Shown here one piece after another: positions 1 through 5,600 of a DNA stretch of 5,938 nucleotides. The position numbers and the translations under genes are program-made. Numbering within the stretch: position 1 is the first letter of the stretch; each line of letters starts with the position of its first letter. A model generated the notes under the pieces. That model saw only the letters and a program-made list of their open reading frames with translations, did not search any database and was not told the DNA's origin. Origin of the DNA: Chloroflexi bacterium RBG_16_56_11 (lineage in GTDB: Bacteria; Chloroflexota; Dehalococcoidia; Dehalococcoidales; RBG-16-60-22); NCBI GenBank assembly GCA_001796865.1, contig MGNQ01000041.1, positions 38,452-44,389 of the forward strand. The letters run 5' to 3'.

Positions 1-2900
1 GCCTGGATGACGGTCGCCGCCCCGGTGACGGCGTCCCCGCCAGCGAAAACGCCTTTGATGCCTGTCTCCAGTGTCATGGGATCGGCCTTAACCAGGCCGT
101 CTACGATGGCGGATTTCATCTCCGCGGTCATAAAATCCAGGTCGGGCTGCTCGCCCACCGCCGCGATGATAAGCCCGGTATCGATGGTGAACTCCGAGCC
201 GGCCACCGGCACCGGCCGCCTCCGTCCGCTGGCGTCGGGCTCACCCAGCTTCATCTTTAAGCACTCCAACCCGGTGACTTTGCCGCCCCTGACGACTACT
301 TTATTGGGGCCGGAGAGCAACATCAGTTTTACCCCTTCACGCTCGGCCTCGGTAATCTCCTCCTCGATGGCCGGCATCTCCGCCCGCGAGCGCCGGTAAA
401 CGATACTCACATCCTGGCATCCCAGCCTCACGCATGTCCGGGCGCAGTCGATGGCCACGTTGCCTCCCCCCACCACCACCACTTTGTGCCCCACCGGCGT
501 TTTTTCCCCGGTATTCACTTTATTGAGGAACTCGGTGCCGTCGATAACGCTGGTGGCATGGTCGTTCTCGATACCGAGACTCCGTCCTTTATGGGCCCCC
601 ACCGCGATAAACACGGCGTCATAATCTTTCTTGATGTCGGCGAGCTTGATGTCCCTGCCCACCCTGATTTTAAGCCTGATTTCCACGCCCATCCGGCGAA
701 GGATATCCGTGTCTTTATCCAGGATATCGCGGGGCAGCCGGAACTCGGGGATGCCCACGGCCATCATGCCGCCCAGCTTCGGCAGGGCCTCGAAGATGGT
801 GACTTTGTAGCCCGCCGCGCGCAGGTCATAAGCAGCCATGATTCCGGCGGGGCCCCCGCCGATTATCGCCACTTTTTCAGCCTTTTCCGTCGCCAGCAGG
901 TAGCCCTCTTTAAGCTTACCGTATTCGGTAGCAGCGCGCTTGAGGGCGTTGATGGCGATGGGCTCTTCCACCTCGCCGCGGACACACTTCGTTTCGCACG
1001 GCCGGGTGCATATCCGCCCGATGATGCCGGGGAAAGGCAAGTTCTGTTTAATCAGGGCCAGGGACTCGTCGAACCGTCCCTCTTTAATCAGCCGGACATA
1101 GCCCCGGATATCGATGTGCAGGGGGCAGGTAGCCTGGCAGGCGGGCGCCGCGCCGGAGAGGCACTTCGCCCGGTCGACCTCATATGGGACGGTCTTTTCG
1201 CCCTTCTTCCTTTTCTCCCGCTGGTCGAGGATGTTACACATCCGCCGGGTGACGATGACTGACGGTCCCGGGAACCTCAGGGCCTTCCCGGTCACATCTA
1301 TGAGTTTAGGCAGGTCGAAGGCGTCGACGACCTCGACGAACTTGACGCCACTCGCCCGGGCAATATCTTCTATCTTGATGTCCGCCGCGATGTCCCCGGA
1401 AGCGCCCGGGTGCGGCTGGAAGCCGGTCATCCCGGTCGTGGCGTTGTCCATGACCACCATCGTGATGTTGGCCTTGTTATAGACAGCGTTCATCATCGGC
1501 GGAATGCCGGAATGGAAAAAAGTCGAGTCGCCCAGGTGGGCGACCACCGGCGCGTCGATGACGTGGGCGAACCCGTTGGCCAGACCAAAAGCGCCGCCCA
1601 TGCAGATAGCGGTGTCATCCGAGCTGAGGGGAGGATTGGCCGCCAGGGCGTAGCAGCCGATATCGCCCGTCTTTACCGGTTCCTTGCCGGTCTCCTGCTG
1701 GTAGCGCCGGCAGGCGATATTGATGGCGTACGCCGAGGCCCGGTGCGGGCAACCAGCGCAGAGGGTCGGCGGGCGCAGTGGCAGCAATTCCTGGGTCTCC
1801 GCCCTGATTTTATCGAGCTGGGCGAAATCGACCGGCGGCCTGGCGCCGGTGAGCTTGCCGAGCGCCTCGGTTACCAGCCGTGTCGATAGCTCTCCCACCA
1901 GCGAAACCACGTCCTTGCCGTGGACTTTCACTGCGATACCGGCGTCCTGGGCGATGACCTTCACCCCGTCCTCAACGAAGGGCTCCAGTTCTTCGACGAC
2001 CACTACCTCGGGCACGGCTTTCAGGAATTTCTCCGTCGTTTTTACAGGCAGCGGGTACGGCGTGCCGATTTTAAGAACAGATACCTTATCCTCGAGTCCC
2101 AGCCAGCGTATAGCCTCCAGGGCGTAGCCGTAAGCGATACCGCTGGCGATGACGCCCAGTTTCGCGCCTTTTTTTTGCGTCATGTGGTTATAAGGCAGGC
2201 TGTCTACCGCCGCTTTGATTTTTTCCATGCGCTGCACCACCTGGCGGCGGTTCACCCTGAAGTTGGCCGGTAGGCAAACGAGGCGCACGGGGTCCTTCAC
2301 AAACTTCCCCTGCCGCTTTTCCCGGGAAATCCCCCCGAGGACAACGTCGCTGCGGGCGTGGCCGATGCGGGTCACCGAGCGGAGCATGAACATCTGGCCG
2401 AACTCCTCGGAGAGGCGAAAGGCGTCCGCCATCATCTCCTTGGCCTCCTGAGCGGTGGCCGGTTCGAGCACCGGTATGTAAGCCTGCCGGGCGATGTAGC
2501 GGTTGTCCTGCTCGTTCTGCGAGCTCCACTGGCCGGGGTCGTCGGCGGAAATCAGCACCAGCCCGCCCAGACCCATGTAGCTGGCCGACATCAGCGGGTC
2601 GTGGGCCACGTTCACCCCGACATGTTTCATTATTGCCAGGGAGCGCAGGCCGCTGATGGCCGCCGCCATGGCCACTTCCAGGGCCACCTTCTCGTTCACC
2701 GACCACTCGGCGTAGATATCGAGGTTCCTGGCGTTGTTCACCAGCATCTCGGTGATTTCGCTGGAAGGTGTGCCCGGGTAGGCTGCCACGACCTGCACGC
2801 CGGCTTCGATGGCCCCGCGGGCGATGGCCTCGTTGCCGAGCATGAACATCCGGGCGCCGGGGGCATCGGAAGCTATGTTGATTTCCGCGACTTTATTCAA
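1..2900 (-). CDS. iorA: Indolepyruvate:ferredoxin oxidoreductase alpha subunit fused to a GltD-like FAD/NAD(P)H oxidoreductase (C-terminus beyond left edge)
   Basis: The frame is open for 966 codons without a stop from a TTG start at 2900 and leaves the window at position 1. The IorA family oxidises aryl-2-oxoacids with CoA, giving an acyl-CoA, CO2 and low-potential electrons, in the cytoplasm. IorA hallmarks seen: YPGTPSSEI (41-49), NEKVALE (69-75), MKHVGVNVA (91-99), DDPGQWSSQNEQDNR (120-134), CAGCPHR (from 381), GDIGCYAL (from 412), and the thiamine-diphosphate region GDSTFFHSG (457-465) to MDNATTGMTG (484-493). The usual C-terminal ferredoxin domain of IorA is replaced by a GltD-type module: Fe-S domain with C580, C588, C592, C631, C635 and C639; FAD loop GGGPAG (681-686); NAD(P) loop GGGNVAID (811-818); closing flavin motif AGGDAV (953-958). 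TTG is chosen because AGGAGG lies 6 nt upstream; the first in-frame ATG is codon 18 and lacks such a site. No gamma (IorB-like) domain is visible; it may be a separate gene to the left. The aryl-2-oxoacid substrate is inferred from family only. Confidence 0.9.
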   Translation of the reverse strand, partial: MNKVAEINIASDAPGARMFMLGNEAIARGAIEAGVQVVAAYPGTPSSEITEMLVNNARNLDIYAEWSVNEKVALEVAMAAAISGLRSLAIMKHVGVNVAHDPLMSASYMGLGGLVLISADDPGQWSSQNEQDNRYIARQAYIPVLEPATAQEAKEMMADAFRLSEEFGQMFMLRSVTRIGHARSDVVLGGISREKRQGKFVKDPVRLVCLPANFRVNRRQVVQRMEKIKAAVDSLPYNHMTQKKGAKLGVIASGIAYGYALEAIRWLGLEDKVSVLKIGTPYPLPVKTTEKFLKAVPEVVVVEELEPFVEDGVKVIAQDAGIAVKVHGKDVVSLVGELSTRLVTEALGKLTGARPPVDFAQLDKIRAETQELLPLRPPTLCAGCPHRASAYAINIACRRYQQETGKEPVKTGDIGCYALAANPPLSSDDTAICMGGAFGLANGFAHVIDAPVVAHLGDSTFFHSGIPPMMNAVYNKANITMVVMDNATTGMTGFQPHPGASGDIAADIKIEDIARASGVKFVEVVDAFDLPKLIDVTGKALRFPGPSVIVTRRMCNILDQREKRKKGEKTVPYEVDRAKCLSGAAPACQATCPLHIDIRGYVRLIKEGRFDESLALIKQNLPFPGIIGRICTRPCETKCVRGEVEEPIAINALKRAATEYGKLKEGYLLATEKAEKVAIIGGGPAGIMAAYDLRAAGYKVTIFEALPKLGGMMAVGIPEFRLPRDILDKDTDILRRMGVEIRLKIRVGRDIKLADIKKDYDAVFIAVGAHKGRSLGIENDHATSVIDGTEFLNKVNTGEKTPVGHKVVVVGGGNVAIDCARTCVRLGCQDVSIVYRRSRAEMPAIEEEITEAEREGVKLMLLSGPNKVVVRGGKVTGLECLKMKLGEPDASGRRRPVPVAGSEFTIDTGLIIAAVGEQPDLDFMTAEMKSAIVDGLVKADPMTLETGIKGVFAGGDAVTGAATVIQ

Positions 2901-2906
2901 GACAGT

Positions 2907-2912
2907 CCTCCT
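2907..2912 (-). promoter_or_regulatory. Ribosome binding site deciding the TTG start of the IorA-GltD fusion
   Basis: AGGAGG on the minus strand, 6 nt before TTG at 2900-2898. No ATG or GTG in the same frame is better placed, so this site fixes the unusual start codon. Confidence 0.8.
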
Positions 2913-3007
2913 GATAAGAGCCTGAGTTACTCTACCGTGATTGCTTCAACTGAAGGAGAGAAAGATGTTAAGGTTTCGCGCGAGAGTTTCCGGGTTTATC
3001 CAGCTAT

Positions 3008-3037
3008 ATTTTACACGTTTGCAGGCGTGAATGGCAA
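3008..3037 (-). promoter_or_regulatory. Candidate sigma70-type promoter for the IorA-GltD fusion
   Basis: On the minus strand TTGCCA (3037-3032) and TAAAAT (3013-3008) are separated by 18 nt. Transcription would start near 3001, giving a leader of about 100 nt before the TTG start. The match is reasonable but not perfect, and no experiment is visible in sequence; another start closer to the gene is possible. Confidence 0.45.
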
Positions 3038-3039
3038 AC
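3017..3039. promoter_or_regulatory. Candidate operator: inverted repeat between divergent promoters
   Basis: GTTTGC (3017-3022) and GCAAAC (3034-3039) form a perfect 6-bp inverted repeat with an 11-nt spacer. It overlaps the -35 box and spacer of the minus-strand promoter and ends 3 nt before the -35 box of the plus-strand promoter. That position suits a dimeric regulator controlling both sides. The half-sites are short, so chance occurrence is possible. Confidence 0.35.
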
Positions 3040-3042
3040 TAC

Positions 3043-3071
3043 TTGACAATAAAGGTACTTGGATGTATGAT
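3043..3071 (+). promoter_or_regulatory. Strong sigma70-type promoter of the NTF2-like gene array
   Basis: TTGACA (3043-3048), a 17-nt spacer and TATGAT (3066-3071): a full match at -35, five of six at -10, with ideal spacing. Transcription would start near 3078, about 55 nt before the first ATG at 3134. It lies in AT-rich DNA between diverging genes, as expected for a true promoter. Confidence 0.75.
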
Positions 3072-3133
3072 TTTATGCCACTCTGAAAAAGAGAGCAAAT
3101 AACACTATTACTAAATAAAAAGGAGGTAATCAC

Positions 3134-3535
3134 ATGTCAATAAAAGAGTTCGCGGAAAAATTTATCAAGGCTGAGGACGATGCGTTCCTGACCGGTAATT
3201 TTGACGCCCTGGAGAAACTGGAAGATCCTAAAGTAATATTTCACCTTTTCGCTATAGATCAAGAAATCTCGGGATGGGAGGCCCATAAACAGTATATCAT
3301 CGGCATGAAGCAGGCGGCCCCCGGTATCCGTCCTGATTGGCAATATTTGACCGGTGAAGGCAAACTCTTCACGCTTTTACTTAAAATGAGCGGCGCCAGG
3401 TTCACCGGCCAGGTACCGGGCTGGCCCCCACCCACCGATAAAGAAATAACCGTTTCTTCCCTCTGGATTTTCCGGCTCAATAAAGGCAAGATTGTCGAAG
3501 GGTGGTCGAACGGCAGCGTCAGCGGTTTGACCTAA
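3134..3535 (+). CDS. NTF2/SnoaL-like small protein, array copy 1
   Basis: Protein of 133 residues, the usual size of a single NTF2-like alpha+beta cone domain. The N-terminal helices carry MSIKEFAEKFIKAEDDAF (1-18), followed by GNFDALEKLEDP (21-32), a VIFH strand with H37, and GWEAHKQ (47-53). Then come YLTGEG (71-76), the loop VPGWPPPTDKEI (94-105), and the closing strand GKIVEGW (118-124). The PG-x-PP-x-x-KE loop followed by a strand ending GKI-x-E-x-W is typical of SnoaL-like polyketide-cyclase/ketosteroid-isomerase relatives. There is no signal peptide or membrane segment, so it is cytoplasmic. The start follows AGGAGG 7 nt upstream. It is the first gene after a strong promoter and two paralogs follow closely. 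Family placement is by motif pattern; whether it is an enzyme or a binding protein, and its ligand, cannot be told. Confidence 0.85.
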   Translation: MSIKEFAEKFIKAEDDAFLTGNFDALEKLEDPKVIFHLFAIDQEISGWEAHKQYIIGMKQAAPGIRPDWQYLTGEGKLFTLLLKMSGARFTGQVPGWPPPTDKEITVSSLWIFRLNKGKIVEGWSNGSVSGLT

Positions 3536-3556
3536 CAAACTAAAGGAGGTAATCAC

Positions 3557-3907
3557 ATGTCAATCAAAGACTTCGCCGAAAAAGTCATCAAGGCCGAAGA
3601 AGAAGCCTTTCAGAAAGGTAATTTTGACCTCCTAAAAGCGCTCGAAGACCCCGATGTGGTCTATCATGTGTATCAACGACGCCCATATACAGAGATTGTA
3701 GGGCATGAAGCACATAAGCAGGATATCGTTAATTCATCTAAAGGAAGAGTTTTTACCAAGTTTGAGTTTCAATATTTAACCGGCGAAGGCAACCTCTTCG
3801 CATTATCCATCAAAATAAACGGAGGCAATTTCCTCTTTGTTGGCCGCGTAAAGAAAGGCAAGGTCATCGAGGGCTGGGTAAACGGCAACACCAAAGTTTC
3901 AGACTAA
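3557..3907 (+). CDS. NTF2/SnoaL-like small protein, array copy 2, with an internal deletion
   Basis: Protein of 116 residues and a paralog of both neighbours. It keeps the same N-terminal helix (MSIKDFAEKVIKAEEEAF), LEDPDVVYH with H37, GHEAHKQ (49-55), YLTGEG (73-78) and GKVIEGW (101-107). Between GEG and the closing GK strand it has 22 residues where copies 1 and 3 have about 40. The missing part is the PG-x-PP loop and flanking strand edges, and the reading frame is intact. It starts 21 nt after copy 1 ends. The 23 nt around its start (3542-3564, ribosome site plus first codons) are identical to those of copy 1 (3119-3141), which indicates duplication. It is likely co-transcribed from the promoter at 3043. 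The lost loop may open or change the ligand pocket (inference). Function unknown. Confidence 0.82.
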   Translation: MSIKDFAEKVIKAEEEAFQKGNFDLLKALEDPDVVYHVYQRRPYTEIVGHEAHKQDIVNSSKGRVFTKFEFQYLTGEGNLFALSIKINGGNFLFVGRVKKGKVIEGWVNGNTKVSD

Positions 3908-3929
3908 TTCATTGAAAGGAGGCATTCCC

Positions 3930-4346
3930 ATGTCAATCAAAGATTTCGCGGAAAAATTCATCAAAGCCGAGGATGAGGCCTGGCAGAAAGGTAATTGTGA
4001 CGCCCTGGAAAAATTGGAGGACCCTAACGTGGTTTACCACATGTCGGCCCCATTCGGCGAAGTGGTAGGATTTGAGGTTCACAAACAGCAAATCCTCGGT
4101 AACCGGATGGTAGCTTCTGAAATCAAGCAGGATTGGAAGTACTTAATCGGGGAAGGCAACCTCTTCGCGATGGGGTATAAATCACGCGTAATTTCTAATG
4201 GCAAAGTACCGGGGTTTCCACCCGCAGGTAAAGAAATCACCAACGACGGGCTCTTTCTTTTCCATATGAAGAACGGCAAAATTATCGAAGCTTGGTATAA
4301 CGGCACGGTCACAGGCTTAGATTTACAGGTTTATTTGAAGAAGTAG
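3930..4346 (+). CDS. NTF2/SnoaL-like small protein, array copy 3
   Basis: Protein of 138 residues, closest in layout to copy 1. It has MSIKDFAEKFIKAEDEAW (1-18), LEDPNVVYH with H37, GFEVHKQ (47-53), YLIGEG (71-76), loop VPGFPPAGKEI (93-103) and GKIIEAW (116-122). It ends with a short extension (DLQVYLKK) that the other two lack. An upstream in-frame TTG at 3912 is rejected because AAAGGAGG (3915-3922) precedes ATG 3930 by 7 nt, and all three paralogs begin MSIK. It starts 22 nt after copy 2 and is followed directly by a hairpin, so it is probably the last gene of the three-gene unit. H37 and the HKQ triplet are kept in all three copies and are candidate pocket residues (inference). Ligand and reaction unknown. 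Confidence 0.85.
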   Translation: MSIKDFAEKFIKAEDEAWQKGNCDALEKLEDPNVVYHMSAPFGEVVGFEVHKQQILGNRMVASEIKQDWKYLIGEGNLFAMGYKSRVISNGKVPGFPPAGKEITNDGLFLFHMKNGKIIEAWYNGTVTGLDLQVYLKK

Positions 4347-4366
4347 CGGATATTTCTCCGCTTTCT
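4345..4366 (+). terminator. Probable weak intrinsic terminator of the NTF2-like array
   Basis: AGCGGA (4345-4350) pairs with TCCGCT (4357-4362) across a 6-nt loop, followed by a short T-containing stretch (TTCT). The stem includes the last two bases of the stop codon of copy 3. The U-tract is poor, so termination may be incomplete. Confidence 0.45.
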
Positions 4367-4402
4367 AAAAAATAATCACATACGTAACCTCTTTTCCTCA
4401 CC

Positions 4403-4470
4403 GTCATTGCGAGGAGCGTAGCGACGCGGCAATCCGTTTCTCTCGTCATTCCCGCGTAGGCGGGAATCCA
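4403..4470. repeat. 68-nt dispersed palindromic repeat, copy A
   Basis: This begins GTCATTGCGAGGAGCG and ends GCGGGAATCCA. It matches 4531-4598 at 66 of 68 positions, with two transitions (G/A and C/T). It contains a perfect 8-bp hairpin, ATTCCCGC / GCGGGAAT, with a GTAG loop (4448-4467). Similar GTCATTGCGAG and GTCATTCCCGC units are scattered through many bacterial genomes between genes. Confidence 0.85.
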
Positions 4471-4518
4471 TACTCCCTTTTTCCTTGACCCCTGGATTCG
4501 CGCTTTTGCTGGAATGAC
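4445..4518. repeat. Inverted-repeat element with GTCATTCC ends, unit 1
   Basis: GTCATTCC at 4445-4452 is mirrored by GGAATGAC at 4511-4518. Inside, GGGAATCCA (4462-4470) faces a diverged inverted counterpart, CTGGATTCGCGC, in the right half. The 74-nt unit could fold into one long imperfect stem or two smaller hairpins. It looks like a non-coding MITE/REP-type element; no transposase is present. Confidence 0.65.
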
Positions 4519-4530
4519 AACCGTTTATTT

Positions 4531-4598
4531 GTCATTGCGAGGAGCGTAGCAACGTGGCAATCCGTTTCTCTCGTCATTCCCGCGTAGGCGGGAATCCA
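4531..4598. repeat. 68-nt dispersed palindromic repeat, copy B
   Basis: Second copy of the unit at 4403-4470, in the same orientation and starting 128 nt further on. Sequence identity ends abruptly at both edges, so the 68-nt block itself is the repeated unit. It carries the same ATTCCCGC / GCGGGAAT hairpin (4576-4595). Confidence 0.85.
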
Positions 4599-4701
4599 GA
4601 TGGGGATGGGGAATGGATTCTGGCCCAAGCCAGAATGACAGTAAAAAGAGGGTAAGGGATTGCTTCGCCTTCCGCCTGCGGCGGAATGGTCTCGCAATGA
4701 C
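4531..4701. repeat. Nested palindromic composite element
   Basis: Outer ends GTCATTGCGAG (4531-4541) and CTCGCAATGAC (4691-4701) are a perfect 11-bp inverted repeat; just inside, GGCAATCC (4556-4563) faces GGGATTGC (4657-4664). Within it sits a second inverted element with ends GTCATTC (4573) and GAATGAC (to 4639), 67 nt long. The right arm also has its own hairpin, TTCCGCC-TGC-GGCGGAA (4670-4686). The arrangement looks like one repeat family inserted inside another. No protein-coding content is supported here. The promoter of the next gene begins 12 nt after the right end. Confidence 0.65.
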
Positions 4702-4712
4702 TTCTCCCTTCC

Positions 4713-4740
4713 TTGACAGCCATCCTCACCTTGCGATAAC
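4713..4740 (+). promoter_or_regulatory. Candidate sigma70-type promoter of the cupin-ferredoxin-cupin unit
   Basis: TTGACA (4713-4718) is followed after 16 nt by GATAAC (4735-4740): a full -35 match and four of six at -10. Transcription would begin near 4747, leaving a leader of about 26 nt before ATG 4773. It sits between the repeat cluster and the first cupin gene. Confidence 0.55.
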
Positions 4741-4772
4741 ATTTTGGCAAGTACGGCAAAGGAGTGATGATA

Positions 4773-5285
4773 ATGGCCAAAAAGAAATACGACAAATACA
4801 TCGTCGAGTACGACCCCAAAATGTTTCCCAAAGAGCGCCGGCCGGTCATGGCATACATGGACAACAACCTGGCGAAAGGAAGCAACTTCTACCTGATACA
4901 CTGGATATTGCCCGGTTTCGGTATGCAGAAGGAGTGGGAATTCAAATACGCCGGGCATCCGCCGCACATCCATAAAGACGCTGAGCTGCTTTTCCACATC
5001 GGCACCGACCCCGATAATCCGATGGACCTGGGGGCAGAAGTGCGAATGTACCTGGGGCCGGAGCTGGAGGAGCACTCGATCACCCGGACTTGCTGCATCT
5101 GGATACCGCCGAACTTCATCCATTCACCCTGGAAACCCGTCAGCTGCCACCGACCGTGGATTTTCATGGAATTTAACCAGGGCCCGGTACATACCGAAAA
5201 GTCTTACCGGCAAATCCTGCCTAAAGAAGACCGGGCGAGAATGAACTGGGCGATGTGGCCGGATGACAAATACCCGGAAATATAA
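4773..5285 (+). CDS. Metal-binding cupin-domain protein, copy 1
   Basis: Protein of 170 residues with one cupin beta-barrel and no signal peptide. Cupin motif 1 is seen as G61-HPP-H65-x-H67-x3-E71-x5-G77, and motif 2 around IPPNFIH with H117. H65, H67, E71 and H117 are the expected four ligands of a divalent metal such as iron or manganese. GTDPDNPMDLGAE (77-89) is a conserved stretch shared with the second cupin here. ATG 4773 is chosen over GTG 4764 and ATG 4767 because AAAGGAG (4758-4764) is spaced 8 nt from it, and the second cupin also begins MAK. The C-terminal tail (about 139-170) is rich in charged and aromatic residues. A ferredoxin gene follows after 46 nt. Cupins include dioxygenases, isomerases and binding proteins, so no reaction can be assigned. 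Confidence 0.85.
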   Translation: MAKKKYDKYIVEYDPKMFPKERRPVMAYMDNNLAKGSNFYLIHWILPGFGMQKEWEFKYAGHPPHIHKDAELLFHIGTDPDNPMDLGAEVRMYLGPELEEHSITRTCCIWIPPNFIHSPWKPVSCHRPWIFMEFNQGPVHTEKSYRQILPKEDRARMNWAMWPDDKYPEI

Positions 5286-5321
5286 ATATATAAATGCGCA
5301 CCAGCGTCTAAATTGATTAAC

Positions 5322-5326
5322 GGAGG
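5322..5326 (+). promoter_or_regulatory. Ribosome binding site deciding the GTG start of the ferredoxin
   Basis: GGAGG lies 5 nt before GTG 5332. No in-frame ATG occurs near it, so this supports GTG initiation. Confidence 0.75.
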
Positions 5327-5331
5327 ATATC

Positions 5332-5553
5332 GTGGCTTACAAGATTAATACGAAGAAATGTCTCAAATGCGGCCTGTGCGTTACCCAGGGTTGCCCCGAA
5401 AACGCTTTCGTGGTCGATAAAAAGGTCACGGAGAGCGACGGTCTGAAACTGTATACCGTCAGAATCGATGAGAATAAATGCACCGAGTGCGATACCTGTT
5501 TTTCTTTTGAATGGTGGTGTCCCGCCAAGGCCATTGTCAAAGGTAAAAAATAA
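5332..5553 (+). CDS. Small 2[4Fe-4S]-type ferredoxin with unusual cysteine spacing
   Basis: Protein of 73 residues, cytoplasmic, a predicted one-electron carrier. It has two four-cysteine motifs each ending in Cys-Pro: C10-x2-C13-x2-C16-x4-C21-P and C50-x2-C53-x2-C56-x6-C63-P. The usual bacterial pattern is C-x2-C-x2-C-x3-C-P, so both clusters have an enlarged last interval (4 and 6). The second gap contains FSFEWW, an aromatic run next to the cluster. All eight cysteines needed for two clusters are present. The start is GTG with a good ribosome site. It lies between two paralogous cupin genes on the same strand with 46-47 nt gaps and no obvious terminator, so co-transcription is likely. The link may be electron transfer to or from the cupins, or to the oxidoreductase encoded divergently; both are inference. 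Confidence 0.88.
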   Translation: MAYKINTKKCLKCGLCVTQGCPENAFVVDKKVTESDGLKLYTVRIDENKCTECDTCFSFEWWCPAKAIVKGKK

Positions 5554-5600
5554 CGACAAACCGGAGATACCATCTTTCCCAATCGCCAGGAGGATTCATC

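Noticed and set aside
486..1262. Long plus-strand open frame opposite the IorA-GltD gene (similar ones at 1410-1889, 1720-2127 and 2358-3086)
   Set aside because: These are antisense to a gene whose motifs match known families over its whole length. They lack ribosome sites and recognisable domains, and are explained by GC-rich codon use.
2188..2706. Minus-strand open frame of 172 codons
   Set aside because: It lies in a different frame inside the IorA domain; its protein is low-complexity Gly/Arg/Pro-rich, typical of an off-frame translation.
2965..3030. 21-codon reading frame beginning MLRFRARV in the divergent control region, with a GGAGAG upstream
   Set aside because: No plus-strand promoter is seen before it, and it lies upstream of the strong promoter at 3043, so it would not be in that transcript. 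Its length is easily reached by chance.
4403..4701. Possible CRISPR array because of the direct repeats
   Set aside because: There are only two direct copies of 68 nt, with the repeats themselves forming nested inverted structures and no regular spacers; no cas genes are present.
4446..5123. Minus-strand open frame of 225 codons (and 4574-4885)
   Set aside because: The peptide contains WIPAYAGMT, a known translation product of GTCATTCCCGC-type repeats, and the rest is antisense to the first cupin.
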